From Bifidobacterium thermophilum DSM 20210 (GTDB taxonomy: Bacteria; Actinomycetota; Actinomycetes; Actinomycetales; Bifidobacteriaceae), in assembly GCA_000771265.1 (NCBI GenBank), contig JDUB01000001.1, positions 186,001 through 250,000 of the forward strand: DNA of 64,000 nt, in the 5' to 3' direction. The notes below the pieces were generated by a model, which saw only the letters and a program-made list of their open reading frames with translations, was not told where the DNA came from and made no database searches. The position numbers and the translations under genes are program-made. Shown here one piece after another: positions 55,958 to 64,000 of this stretch (position 1 is the stretch's first letter; each line of letters begins with the position of its first letter).

Positions 55958-56970
55958 ACAATCTGGATGCGAGTGAGCCGAATATGGGCGGCATGACTGC
56001 GAATGCTGCCGGGGTCGATGGCACCGGTGCGGGCGGTGCTGCCGATGCGGGTCATGCCGGTGCAGACAATGCCGGTGTTGGTCATGCCGACGTGAGCCGT
56101 GCGACGAACGCCGCCGGTAGTGCGCGCCCCACAATCCTTGATGTCCGCGATCTGAATGTGACCATCGGCGGGCATGCTGTATTGAAGCGGGTGTCTCTGC
56201 ATGTCGACGCTGGTGAACGCGTTGGGCTGATTGGGGCATCCGGGTCAGGTAAATCCATGCTGGTCAAAGCGGTGACCGGCTTGTTGCCTCGAACCGCGCG
56301 CGTGGACGGCAGTTTGAACATTGGCGGCAAGCGGGTCGACACCATGGATGATGCGGAACTTGCCGATTTGCGCGGTCGATACGTTGGGCTTGTGTTCCAG
56401 AACCCCGGAGCGGCGCTCAATCCGGTGCTGACCGTTGAGCAACAGGTCTGTCTGCCGCTGCGCCTGCATTATGATTTGGACGCAGATGAGCGGCACGACC
56501 GAGCGATGACCATGCTGGAACGGGTCGGCCTGCCGCCAAGACTCGCGGGCGCCTACCCGCATGAGCTCTCCGGCGGCCAACAGCAGCGTGTCGGCATCGC
56601 CACGGCGTTGATTACCTCGCCGCGGCTGATTATCGCTGATGAGCCGACCACTGCGCTTGACGCGATTGTGCAGCGTTCCATCATCGATCTGCTCGTTTCG
56701 TTGGTCGAATCGGCCGGTGCATCGATGCTGTTCATCACCCATGATTTCGCGGTGCTTTCACGGGCGACTACGCGATGCGTCGTCATCGACGGCGGGCGTG
56801 TGGTCGAGACGGGTGGAACTGAAGATCTGCTGCGTAATCCTGGGGAACCGGCGACACGCGCGTTGGTGCGTGCCGCGAAGCTGCTGACACTGGGCACGGG
56901 TGTGGGTGCAGGTGTGGATATGGACGGCACTGCGCGTATGGGTGCGAATCGGGAGCGTCACCATGGGTGA
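55954..56970 (+). CDS. Peptide ABC transporter ATP-binding protein (OppD/DppD-like)
   Basis: A 338-residue ATPase. It opens with an unusual head of about 60 residues rich in Ala, Gly, Asp and Asn (GGMTANAAGVDGTGAGGAADAGHAG), then Walker A GASGSGKSM, Q-loop VFQNPGAALNPVLTVEQQV, signature [16 protein letters not shown], Walker B RLIIADEPTTALDAIVQ and switch ITHDFAVLS. The GTG start at 55954 overlaps the previous stop and has GAGGAGG upstream. The head lacks any motif and could be partly untranslated if initiation is internal. Confidence 0.92.
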   Translation: MNNLDASEPNMGGMTANAAGVDGTGAGGAADAGHAGADNAGVGHADVSRATNAAGSARPTILDVRDLNVTIGGHAVLKRVSLHVDAGERVGLIGASGSGKSMLVKAVTGLLPRTARVDGSLNIGGKRVDTMDDAELADLRGRYVGLVFQNPGAALNPVLTVEQQVCLPLRLHYDLDADERHDRAMTMLERVGLPPRLAGAYPHELSGGQQQRVGIATALITSPRLIIADEPTTALDAIVQRSIIDLLVSLVESAGASMLFITHDFAVLSRATTRCVVIDGGRVVETGGTEDLLRNPGEPATRALVRAAKLLTLGTGVGAGVDMDGTARMGANRERHHG

Positions 56971-57835
56971 GAAAAGCAGGAACACCGTATCGGCAGAAGT
57001 CATCGTTACCGACGGGCGCGATGTCGCGTCAGACAAGAAGGAACCGCTGCTGTCCGTGCGGGGGGTCGACAAGTCCTTCGGCTCCCATTCTGGGCGGACC
57101 CAGGTGCTGTTCAACGTGGATATGGATGTCGCCGAAGGGGAGTGTCTGGCGGTGATCGGCGGGTCGGGGTCCGGAAAAACCACGCTGACCCGCATTGCAT
57201 TCGGCTTGGAGCAGGCCGATTCGGGCACGGTTACGTATCGAGGCGTTGCCTTGAGCGGAGTGCGTTCGCTGGGCATGCTACGGCTGAGAAACGAATCGGG
57301 GCTGGTGTTCCAGAATCCGTTCACGTCACTCGACCCGCGCTGGACGGCCGGGGAATCGATTGCGGAAGGACTGATTGCAAGACAAGCCGGGCATAGAGCG
57401 GGCGACGCTGGGAGGCGAGCGGCATCGGACGATATCGCCGGTGCGGTCCGCCGGGCGTTGGGGATGGTCGGGCTTGATCCAGATGAGTTCATCGGACGGT
57501 ATCCGGTCGATATGTCAGGCGGGCAGGCGCAGCGGGTCGCCATCGCGCGGGCGATAGTCGCCGAACCGCGCATCGTGCTTGCTGACGAGCCGATGAGCGC
57601 GGTCGACGTCTCAGGGCGTGTCCAGATTCTGGACGCATTGGCGGAAATCCGGAGGAAACGGCCTCGGACTGCGATGGTCATCGTGTCCCACGACCTGGGA
57701 GTTGTGCAGCATATTGCCGACCGGATTGTCGTGCTGCATGACGGGCGAATCGAGGAGACCGCCGCCACCAGCGACCTGCTTACGCATCCGCGATCCGCCT
57801 ATACCAAACAACTCATCGACGCCGCCGCATGGTGA
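56963..57835 (+). CDS. Peptide ABC transporter ATP-binding protein (OppF/DppF-like)
   Basis: A 290-residue ATPase, the second of the pair. Walker A GGSGSGKTT, Q-loop VFQNPFTSLDPRWTAGESIAEGL, signature [16 protein letters not shown], Walker B RIVLADEPMSAVDVS and switch VSHDLGVVQHIADR. The ATG at 56963 has GGGAGC upstream and overlaps the previous gene by 8 bp. It ends the operon, converging on the dehydrogenase gene 14 bp away. Confidence 0.93.
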   Translation: MGEKSRNTVSAEVIVTDGRDVASDKKEPLLSVRGVDKSFGSHSGRTQVLFNVDMDVAEGECLAVIGGSGSGKTTLTRIAFGLEQADSGTVTYRGVALSGVRSLGMLRLRNESGLVFQNPFTSLDPRWTAGESIAEGLIARQAGHRAGDAGRRAASDDIAGAVRRALGMVGLDPDEFIGRYPVDMSGGQAQRVAIARAIVAEPRIVLADEPMSAVDVSGRVQILDALAEIRRKRPRTAMVIVSHDLGVVQHIADRIVVLHDGRIEETAATSDLLTHPRSAYTKQLIDAAAW

Positions 57836-57849
57836 TCGGCGGATAGCCG

Positions 57850-58887
57850 CTATTTGACGACTGCGTTGAACTCGTCGCCGGTCGCGAACGAGGCGACCGA
57901 TTGGAAGACCTGACGAGTCAAGTTGCGATACGCTTCCTCGTTGCGCCACGCGACATGCGGGGTCAGAATGATGCCCGGAATCCGGCGCAGCGGGTCGTCT
58001 TGGGGAAGCGGCTCATGCTCGAACACATCCAACGCGGCCTTCACATCCCCGCGGGCGAGACGCTTGGCAAGCGCACCCTGTTCGATTACTTCGGCGCGCG
58101 CGGTGTTGATGAACAGTGTGCCCGGCTTGATATGTTCCAGCGATTGCGCGGTGACGATGCCCTTCGTTGCGGCGAGCAGCGGCATATGCAGCGAGATGAT
58201 GTCGGAGCGCTCGAACATCTCGCCCATATCGTCGACCGGCGTGGCCCCGAGCCGCGTGACCGCGTCCTGGTCAAGATGCGAGTTCCATACGAGCACCTTC
58301 ATGCCGAAACCTTGCAGCATACGTGCGAACACCTGGCCGATGCCGCCGAATCCCACCAATCCGACCGTCTTGCCATGCAAAGCGTAACCGTCGGCGCCTT
58401 CCCAGCTGCCGGCATGCACTTGGCGGTTGAGATCGCCGACGTGCCGGGCGAGTTCCATCAGCAGTGCGAACGCGTGCTCGGCTACCGCATGATCGCCGTA
58501 GCGCACGACGTTGCACACACGCACGCCGCGCTCTCGGGCAGCCTGCAGGTTGATGTAGCTCGCGACACCTGTGCCGCCGAATGCGAAGCAACGCACATGG
58601 ATGCTTTCAGTCAGCCGGTTGAAGATCGAATCGGTGACATGGAATCCGATGACCATCACGGCGTCGGCGTCTTGGCAACGGCTGACGATGGTGTTTTCGT
58701 CGAGTGTGAAATCGCCGTACATGCGCAGACGGATCACGTCGTGCAACAGGCTGATGTTCTCCTTGAAATACGGAATCATGGAGGCAACGACCACCGGCAT
58801 GACCGCGAGCGGCAGATCGGTGCGTTCGGGCTGTGTTTCGATGATTGGCTGGATGTCGGCTGCAGCTGATGTTGATGTTTCGCTCAT
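57850..58887 (-). CDS. D-2-hydroxyacid dehydrogenase (NAD-dependent)
   Basis: A 345-residue enzyme of the D-isomer-specific 2-hydroxyacid dehydrogenase family, reducing 2-oxoacids to D-hydroxyacids. The NAD-binding glycine motif is VGLVGFGGIGQVFARMLQGFGMKVLVWNS; catalytic residues are Arg in FINTARAEVIEQ, Glu in DVFEHEPLPQDDPLRRIPG and His in ILTPHVAWRNEEAY. The first 20 residues are a polar extension. Substrate is not predictable (lactate, hydroxyisocaproate, glycerate and others share these motifs). It is a single minus-strand gene; array E begins 110 bp upstream of its start. Confidence 0.9.
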   Translation of the reverse strand: MSETSTSAAADIQPIIETQPERTDLPLAVMPVVVASMIPYFKENISLLHDVIRLRMYGDFTLDENTIVSRCQDADAVMVIGFHVTDSIFNRLTESIHVRCFAFGGTGVASYINLQAARERGVRVCNVVRYGDHAVAEHAFALLMELARHVGDLNRQVHAGSWEGADGYALHGKTVGLVGFGGIGQVFARMLQGFGMKVLVWNSHLDQDAVTRLGATPVDDMGEMFERSDIISLHMPLLAATKGIVTAQSLEHIKPGTLFINTARAEVIEQGALAKRLARGDVKAALDVFEHEPLPQDDPLRRIPGIILTPHVAWRNEEAYRNLTRQVFQSVASFATGDEFNAVVK

Positions 58888-59000
58888 GCTTCCACCTTAG
58901 ACGCACGCGTGCCGGCAGTGTTGCGAGAGCATTTCGATGCGTTAGTTCTGGTTCTGGTGTTGGTGTTGGGGCGTAGCGATATCCCCCGCCCCTTACCTGA

Positions 59001-59897
59001 TTGTGAGTGGTCGCTCACAACCAATGAGTCGTTCATACGATAGTGTGCGGCGGCCGCCCCGCACTGTACTTTGTTGTGAGTGGCGACTCACAATCAAGTA
59101 CGGCGATCGGTCGGAGCAGATACGTCTGGTGGGTAAATGCCACTTCGTTGTGAGTGATGACTCACAATCAATGAGTCGTTCGTGCGGCAATGTGTGTCGA
59201 CTGCCCTACGCTGTTGTTGGTTGTGAGTGGCGACTCACAATCAACGTGAGGGTAGGTCATTGTGGATGCGACTGGTGAGCCGATGCCACTTCGTTGTGAG
59301 TGGTCGCTCACAGTAACGTGACAATCCCTCCGTTGCACCTATTGTCCGTGCGATATTACCTATTGGTTGTGAGTCGGTGCTCACAATCGGCAGACAACTC
59401 GTGTGGCGGCGTTCGGGGTTTCCGCCGTTCAACCACTGGTTGTGAGTAGCAACTCACAACCAACGCGCTGTTCGTGTGGAAGCATGCGTCGGTCGCTCTG
59501 CGCTCGAGCTAGTTGTGAGTGGTCGCTCACAACTAACGGGGCAGTGAGCCGTCGTGGGGTGGTTCGTGAGCTGATGTCTCTTCGTTGTGAGTGGCGACTC
59601 ACAGCCAACGAGAGAGAGTGCGGTGTTCCGATGCGAATCCGCAGACGTTGATGCGTCGTTGTGAGTGGCCGCTCACAATCAGCATGAGCGATTGTCCATC
59701 GTGGGCGCGGTGGTGTGTGAAAGTTCTTTGGTTGTGAGTGGCGACTCACAATTGGAAGATGGGTCGGGGTATGCGCGGTCTGGATGGTCTGACCGAGTTG
59801 TTCGTTGTGAGTGGTCGCTCACAATCAGCGTGAGGGTTGGCCATTGCAGGTGCGGCTGTTGAGTGGAAGCTCTTTGGTTGTGAGTGGCGACTCACAA
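59001..59897 (+). repeat. Phased palindrome array E: 13 copies, the best preserved
   Basis: Copies start at 59001, 59074, 59148, 59221, 59294, 59367, 59440, 59513, 59585, 59659, 59732, 59805 and 59878. All spacings are 72-74 bp (73 in nine of twelve). Eleven copies keep both complete arms; copies 5 and 9 end in CTCACAG. Spacers after copies 1 and 3, and after copies 10 and 12, are recognisably similar, indicating growth by two-unit duplication. At copy 13 pairing extends eight bases outward (CTCTTTGG/CCAAAGAG). It lies between the dehydrogenase and a membrane-protein gene, both on the minus strand. It is non-coding. Confidence 0.97.
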
Positions 59898-60156
59898 CCA
59901 AAGAGATGAGACAGAGGATGCGGGCTGATGATGCTGTCTATTATTGGTTGACTGTGCTTAACGCCTGTTGCCTATCGTCTAACGAATATCGCCTGATGGA
60001 TGAGGAAATAGGCGCCGAATCTCGTTCGCAGCCATTCCAATGGAGACTGGCCGCGAACAGATCGCAGTAAGCGACTGCGGAGTGCTACCAGCTTGTCGGA
60101 TTCCTATGGGCCGGTTCGCGCGCAAGTCGGAGTAACACCTGCGGCGGCAGACGCGC
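59898..60156. other. Intergenic DNA between array E and the membrane-protein gene end
   Basis: No repeat copy, hairpin or gene was recognised after the last palindrome. A weak AT-richer stretch lies near 59938-59950. Confidence 0.35.
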
Positions 60157-61920
60157 TCAGCGCGTGAACACTCCCTGCAGCCACGTGTATAGCGCCGGAT
60201 TCGAGACATTCCAAGCTTCGAGCCGCCCGGTTGTCATCAGCCAAAGCGCTTGCAGCGCGAGCCCAAGCACGAGGAAGACCACAATCGTAACGGTCAGCCA
60301 GCGGCGTCCCTTCATTCGACTTGCCGCTTCCACTGGCATCAGCAAACACATGGTGCCAATGACCGCCAGCCATGCCATATCGCACATATACCGCGCGTTG
60401 ACGCCGAACGGTCCGTCAATACACGCTATGACACCGACAAGCAGCAGACACGTGATGCCAATTGCACATGACCTTGACATTCCTCGCGTCATTTCGTGCG
60501 ACTTTTCCAGCGATACTGCCGACGACATCCCTGATTGTGTTCCAGACGACACCCCCGTCGTCTCGACTTCTTCCGTCCGCTTGTGCAAGCCGCCCGTGTC
60601 GCTCGAGGCATGCGAGCCGCGTGAAAAGCGTGAGACAATGAACCATATGACCGCTGGCAGCGCGAGCAGGCAGATCGGCGACAACGCGACGATACCTCCC
60701 ACCGTCGGCTCCGCGATGACATCTCTGTTATGGATCAGAAACGCCCAGGGATTCCCGGCACCCGTGGCGAAGACATCCGCGGTAAACGGGAACTCACGGG
60801 TGAATCTGATCGGGGCGAACAGCAGCAGAGCGGCACTGAACAGCCGGGCTTGCGGGCTAACGTGGCGTTGCGTCATATCGAAGCCGGTCAGATTATAGGC
60901 AGCACCGAAATCGAGCGGATTGCCAAATCGGGCGGCGTTGTACCACATCATGACGCCACCGACGAGAAGGAACGGCACGATTGCCGCAAGACTGGCTTGA
61001 ATCGCGTGTCGTGACCGAACGGCAAGCATTTCGCGCGACCTGATTTGCGGCCATAGCAAGATAAAACCGAAGACCGCTGTCAGAATAAATGTCGGTCTGC
61101 ACATCATGGTGAGTGCGACGAGTAGCGATCCCGCAGCGACCATCCCGGTTCGGGGAACCGAGCCGATATCGTCAGCGGACCGTGCCCACAGCGCGATTCC
61201 CGCGGGTGCGAGAGCCAGCGAGGCGAGGATTGGAATCGAGTAGAACCACGGGACGAGGACGAGATAGGACAGCCCCGATGTCGCAATGACTGCGGTGCAC
61301 GTCAGCACGACGAACCAGCGTGGCGTCCCCTTCCAGAACCGTTTCCACAGGGTCTGCACCAGGAAAATCAGTGATGCGCAAGCGGCGATTGCCAGAATTG
61401 CGCACGCGGCGGCGGTCGACAGATCCATTCCGGTCAGTGCTTTGTATGGGGCGAACAGCACGATTGCCGGGAGTGGTCCGAAATAGCAGTAATAGCGGCC
61501 GTGATAGAACGCCCAATCCCATAGCGATGGGTCGCCGCTCGCCGTGCCCTGCGCCCCTCTGGCCTGTACGTCGTACGGATTGTCCATGGCCGCGAGCCAG
61601 TCGGGCACATGGACATCAAGCCATGTTCTGCCGTGGAGGAACGCGTCAGCGAGCCGCTGATACTGCGCCCGGTTCACAAGGAAGGTTCCGTCGGCGTAGT
61701 GCAACTGGTATGTGGCGTCAACAGGGTGAGTCGATATGGTGAGCAGCACGATGATGACCGAGGCGAGGACCCACACAATCGCGAATGGCAGCCAATCCGG
61801 GCGAAGAATGCGGAGAATGCGGTGCCGGGTGTGCGACTTGGCGCGCTTGATGGTTGTTGTTGCGGCGGTGTCGCTTGCGAACGTCGGGGCGCCCGTGCGA
61901 TCGGTGGCGGTGCTGTGCAT
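60157..61920 (-). CDS. Large polytopic membrane protein, glycosyltransferase-like fold possible
   Basis: A 587-residue membrane protein with about twelve hydrophobic segments. After the first helix (LPFAIVWVLASVIIVLLTIS) comes an extracellular loop (YQLHYADGTFLVNRAQYQRLADAFLHGRTWLDVHVPDWLAAMDNPYDVQARG...DWAFYHGRYYCYFGPLPAIVLFAPYKALTG) with acidic and aromatic residues as in GT-C type mannosyltransferase-like proteins. The rest alternates helices and short loops, with a Ser/Thr/Glu-rich cytoplasmic insertion near residue 450. The ATG at 61920 has TGGAG upstream. Function is not assigned; a role in cell-envelope polysaccharide synthesis is a guess from fold pattern. Confidence 0.75.
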   Translation of the reverse strand: MHSTATDRTGAPTFASDTAATTTIKRAKSHTRHRILRILRPDWLPFAIVWVLASVIIVLLTISTHPVDATYQLHYADGTFLVNRAQYQRLADAFLHGRTWLDVHVPDWLAAMDNPYDVQARGAQGTASGDPSLWDWAFYHGRYYCYFGPLPAIVLFAPYKALTGMDLSTAAACAILAIAACASLIFLVQTLWKRFWKGTPRWFVVLTCTAVIATSGLSYLVLVPWFYSIPILASLALAPAGIALWARSADDIGSVPRTGMVAAGSLLVALTMMCRPTFILTAVFGFILLWPQIRSREMLAVRSRHAIQASLAAIVPFLLVGGVMMWYNAARFGNPLDFGAAYNLTGFDMTQRHVSPQARLFSAALLLFAPIRFTREFPFTADVFATGAGNPWAFLIHNRDVIAEPTVGGIVALSPICLLALPAVIWFIVSRFSRGSHASSDTGGLHKRTEEVETTGVSSGTQSGMSSAVSLEKSHEMTRGMSRSCAIGITCLLLVGVIACIDGPFGVNARYMCDMAWLAVIGTMCLLMPVEAASRMKGRRWLTVTIVVFLVLGLALQALWLMTTGRLEAWNVSNPALYTWLQGVFTR

Positions 61921-62497
61921 GACTCCACTGTATCTCAGGGACACGCGGGATTGACGAAAGTCGCGGCGGTAAAGCGGTTGCCGAAGCGGGTCGGGGCCCA
62001 CGCCGGCAGAGGGTGGATGAACCTCGAGACAAGGCAAAAGCGTCTCGTTGCAAGTTCCGGGCAATCGAAAAGCCGTCTCACGATATGAGATGCTGTGATA
62101 CGCCGTTGTCAGGGGGCGTGCTACGGTAAGAGCCATGACGTATTTCTCATGTTGTTGTTGTCGCTAACCGACGCCCCTTGGCGAGCGGTTGACAACGCAC
62201 AACTTGAGATAGGATTCCGGCAGACCACATGGAAGGGCATGCGGATCTGCACACGATTACAGCAAGATGAATAACCATCATGAACATCGTCTACGCTGGA
62301 TTGTGACGCAATCACGATGAACCGGCGATTTGCCGGGCAGTTACCCGAATCGATGTGGTCGGAACAACCGATATCACGTCTTGCCGGAATCGTTTCTTGT
62401 GCACTCAACCGATGGCCAGGCACCACACCGCCGACCCATCCATCGGTCAGCCCATCACAAAGCAAGACACAAAGCCCAAGCACAGAAACGAGACATC
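61921..62497. other. Long intergenic region upstream of the cysK/cbs-type gene
   Basis: GGGGCGT (about 62114-62120) and ACGCCCC (about 62170-62176) form a 7-bp stem around a long loop, a possible 5' leader structure or terminator. No known riboswitch or T-box was recognised. The open frame running into the cysK/cbs gene from 62330 has no RBS at its start and low coding quality. Confidence 0.4.
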
Positions 62498-63508
62498 ATG
62501 ACCATCCACGATTCACTCACCGACCTCATCGGCAACACCCCTCTTGTCCGTCTGCACCACGTCACCGATGGCGTGAAAGCGGACATCGTCGTCAAAGTCG
62601 AGTATTTCAACCCGGGCGGCTCATCCAAGGACCGCATTGCCGAGCGCATCATCACCGCTGCGGAGGAATCCGGCCAACTCAAGCCGGGTGGTGTGATCGT
62701 GGAACCGACCAGCGGCAACACGGGTGTCGGCCTCGCCCTGGTCGCCCAGCAGCGCGGCTATCGCACGATTTTCGTCGTGCCGGACAAAGTGTCCGAGTCC
62801 AAGCGTGCAGTGTTGCGGGCGTATGGCGCCGAAGTCGTCGTCACCCCGACCAACGTCGAGCCGGACGACCCGCGTTCCTACTACAACGTGTCCGACCGAC
62901 TCGCCGCCACCATCCCCGGCGCGTTCAAGCCGAATCAGTACAGCAACCCGAATGGTCCGCGCAGTCACTATGAGACCACCGGCCCGGAAATCTGGGAAGC
63001 GACTGACCACAAGGTCACGCATTTTGTCGCCGGCATCGGCACGGGAGGTACGATTTCCGGCACCGGCCGCTACCTCAAGGAAGTCTCCAACGGGGCCGTC
63101 AAGGTCATTGGTACCGATCCGGAAGGCTCCATCTACTCCAACCCGAATGACGTCCACCAGTACAATATCGAGGGTGTTGGCGAGGACTTCTACCCAGAGG
63201 CCTTCGATCGCAACATCACCGACGACATCAAGCAGGTCACCGACGTCGAGGCCTTCGAGATGACCCGCCGCCTGGCCAAGGAGGAAGGCCTGCTGGTCGG
63301 CGGTTCCTCCGGCATGGCGGTCGCCGGAGCACTCAAATACGCGCGTGAGAACAATCTGGACGAACATCAGCTGGTCGTCGTGCTGCTGCCGGACTCCGGA
63401 CGCAGCTATTTGGAGAAGATTTTCAACGACGACTGGATGCGAGCCAACGGCTACGGCGACGTTGTCGACCGTACCAGCAGCCCGTCCATCGCCGAGCAAT
63501 ACCTGTGA
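62498..63508 (+). CDS. PLP-dependent cysteine synthase / cystathionine beta-synthase
   Basis: A 336-residue fold-type II PLP enzyme. The PLP lysine is K44 in EYFNPGGSSKDRIAERII; the Asn-loop EPTSGNTGVGLALVAQQRGY and phosphate-binding GIGTGGTISGTGRYLKE are intact, and the C-terminal SGRSYLEKIFNDDWM segment is typical of cystathionine beta-synthases lacking CBS domains. Assignment between O-acetylserine sulfhydrylase (cysK) and cystathionine beta-synthase (cbs) is unsettled. The downstream metB-type gene favours cbs in the transsulfuration route. RBS is weak (ACGAG). Start ATG at 62498. Confidence 0.9.
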   Translation: MTIHDSLTDLIGNTPLVRLHHVTDGVKADIVVKVEYFNPGGSSKDRIAERIITAAEESGQLKPGGVIVEPTSGNTGVGLALVAQQRGYRTIFVVPDKVSESKRAVLRAYGAEVVVTPTNVEPDDPRSYYNVSDRLAATIPGAFKPNQYSNPNGPRSHYETTGPEIWEATDHKVTHFVAGIGTGGTISGTGRYLKEVSNGAVKVIGTDPEGSIYSNPNDVHQYNIEGVGEDFYPEAFDRNITDDIKQVTDVEAFEMTRRLAKEEGLLVGGSSGMAVAGALKYARENNLDEHQLVVVLLPDSGRSYLEKIFNDDWMRANGYGDVVDRTSSPSIAEQYL

Positions 63509-63625
63509 TTCCGCTCGCGTGATTCCACACGATTGATTCAGCCTGATTTCGCCCGCACATCAGCGGTCCGACAATCAACCCTACATCCGATACCAACCCG
63601 TCATCACCAAAACCGATACCGACAC

Positions 63626-63670
63626 GCGGGACAAACCCCGCACAACCAGATACGCTCGAAATCAGCGTAT
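63626..63670 (+). promoter_or_regulatory. Leader hairpins upstream of the metB-type gene
   Basis: GCGGG (63626-63630) with CCCGC (63637-63641), and ATACGCT (63650-63656) with AGCGTAT (63664-63670). The second is a perfect 7-bp stem ending just before the GAAAGGAA ribosome binding site. They may affect initiation or terminate the upstream gene. No known riboswitch is recognised. Confidence 0.35.
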
Positions 63671-63686
63671 GAAAGGAACAACAATC

Positions 63687-64000
63687 ATGTCCGTCGCATC
63701 ATTCGACCAGTCCGCCAAGGATTTCGCCGCAACCAAGCTCGCCACGCGCGCCATCCACGCCGGCCAGGAGCCTGACCCGATCACCGGCGCCGTCGTCACG
63801 CCGATTTACATGACCTCGACCTTCAAGCAGGACGGTGTCGGCGGTCTGCGCAACGGCTACGATTACAGCCGTTCCATCAACCCGACGCGTGATTCCTTCG
63901 ACGCCCAGCTGGCCGCCATCGAAGGCGCCAAGTATGCGCTCGCCTTCTCATCCGGCCTCGCCGCGATTGACGTGCTGCTGCGCTCCACCTTGAAGCCCGG
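63687..64000 (+). CDS. Cystathionine gamma-synthase/lyase, Cys/Met metabolism PLP family (partial, 5' end only)
   Basis: The first 104 residues of a fold-type I PLP enzyme; the gene runs off the window. N-terminal family sequence is clear: KLATRAIHAGQEPDPITGAVVTPIYMTSTFKQDGVGGLRNGYDYSRSINPTRDSFDAQLAAIEGAKYALAFSSGLAAIDVLLRS, with the tyrosine and arginine of YDYSRSINPTR that bind the cofactor phosphate of the partner subunit. RBS GAAAGGAAC precedes the ATG. With the upstream PLP gene it would interconvert homocysteine, cystathionine and cysteine. Synthase and lyase cannot be separated from this part. Confidence 0.92.
   Translation, partial: MSVASFDQSAKDFAATKLATRAIHAGQEPDPITGAVVTPIYMTSTFKQDGVGGLRNGYDYSRSINPTRDSFDAQLAAIEGAKYALAFSSGLAAIDVLLRSTLKP

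Noticed and set aside
62137-62497. SAM riboswitch or T-box before the sulfur-amino-acid genes
   Set aside because: No T-box sequence, terminator/antiterminator pair or recognisable SAM-type core was found; only a 7-bp long-range stem is visible.

Overview
The window is chromosomal DNA of a Bifidobacterium or a very close relative. The protein families fit this genus: LacI-controlled sugar uptake, an intracellular GH42 beta-galactosidase, an actinobacterial-type DapD, an RF2/FtsEX/SmpB block, a paired PLP transsulfuration locus, and near-match ProS and SmpB sequences. The DNA is GC-rich, ribosome binding sites are strong (AAGGAG/GAAAGG), and there are GC-rich hairpins at gene ends. I see no rRNA, tRNA, transposase, integrase or phage gene, so this is mostly core genome with a few accessory patches.

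Layout. 0.1-5.8 kb: a minus-strand CUT1-type carbohydrate transporter (binding protein, two permeases, a DUF624 protein) with its LacI regulator, preceded by twin LacI-type operators. 6.7-15.6 kb: housekeeping genes (proS, an extra SSB, an M13 peptidase, a DUF308 membrane protein, map, gltA). 17-20.6 kb: DUF1304 protein, dapD and a DUF559-type nuclease-fold protein. 22.4-29.7 kb: prfB, ftsE, ftsX, a PcsB-like CHAP hydrolase and smpB, a translation-rescue and cell-division block. 29.9-34.3 kb: amino-acid ABC uptake with two tandem binding proteins. 34.3-41.7 kb: an accessory block with a small ORF, a two-component system, a divergent adaptor/ATPase/permease ABC exporter and two lipoproteins. 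41.7-51.8 kb: glmS, a pseudouridine synthase, a LacI-GH42-binding protein cluster, coaBC and coaX. 52-57.8 kb: a complete Opp/Dpp-type peptide transporter. 57.8-64 kb: a D-2-hydroxyacid dehydrogenase, a large membrane protein, a cysK/cbs-type gene and the start of a metB-type gene.

The outstanding signal is not a protein. Five intergenic arrays (about 16.25-16.78, 18.83-19.36, 21.65-22.37, 27.90-28.88 and 59.00-59.90 kb) together carry 52 copies of a 20-bp imperfect palindrome, TTGTGAG-N6-CTCACAA. Successive copies are almost always 73 bp apart: 44 of 47 intervals are 70-74 bp, and two of the three exceptions are 84 and 85 bp. 73 and 84 bp are about 7 and 8 turns of B-DNA, so the sites lie on one helical face. 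All copies share one polarity. The roughly 53-bp spacers keep their length while their sequence drifts, and several are recognisably homologous within and between arrays. This is therefore a CRISPR-like layout without CRISPR-like spacers or cas genes. I interpret it as a phased protein-binding or hairpin array family of unknown function. Four of the five arrays crowd into 13 kb around dapD, prfB, ftsEX and smpB.

Starts were chosen from visible ribosome binding sites and family lengths. Product names rest on motifs and remembered family features, not on database searches.
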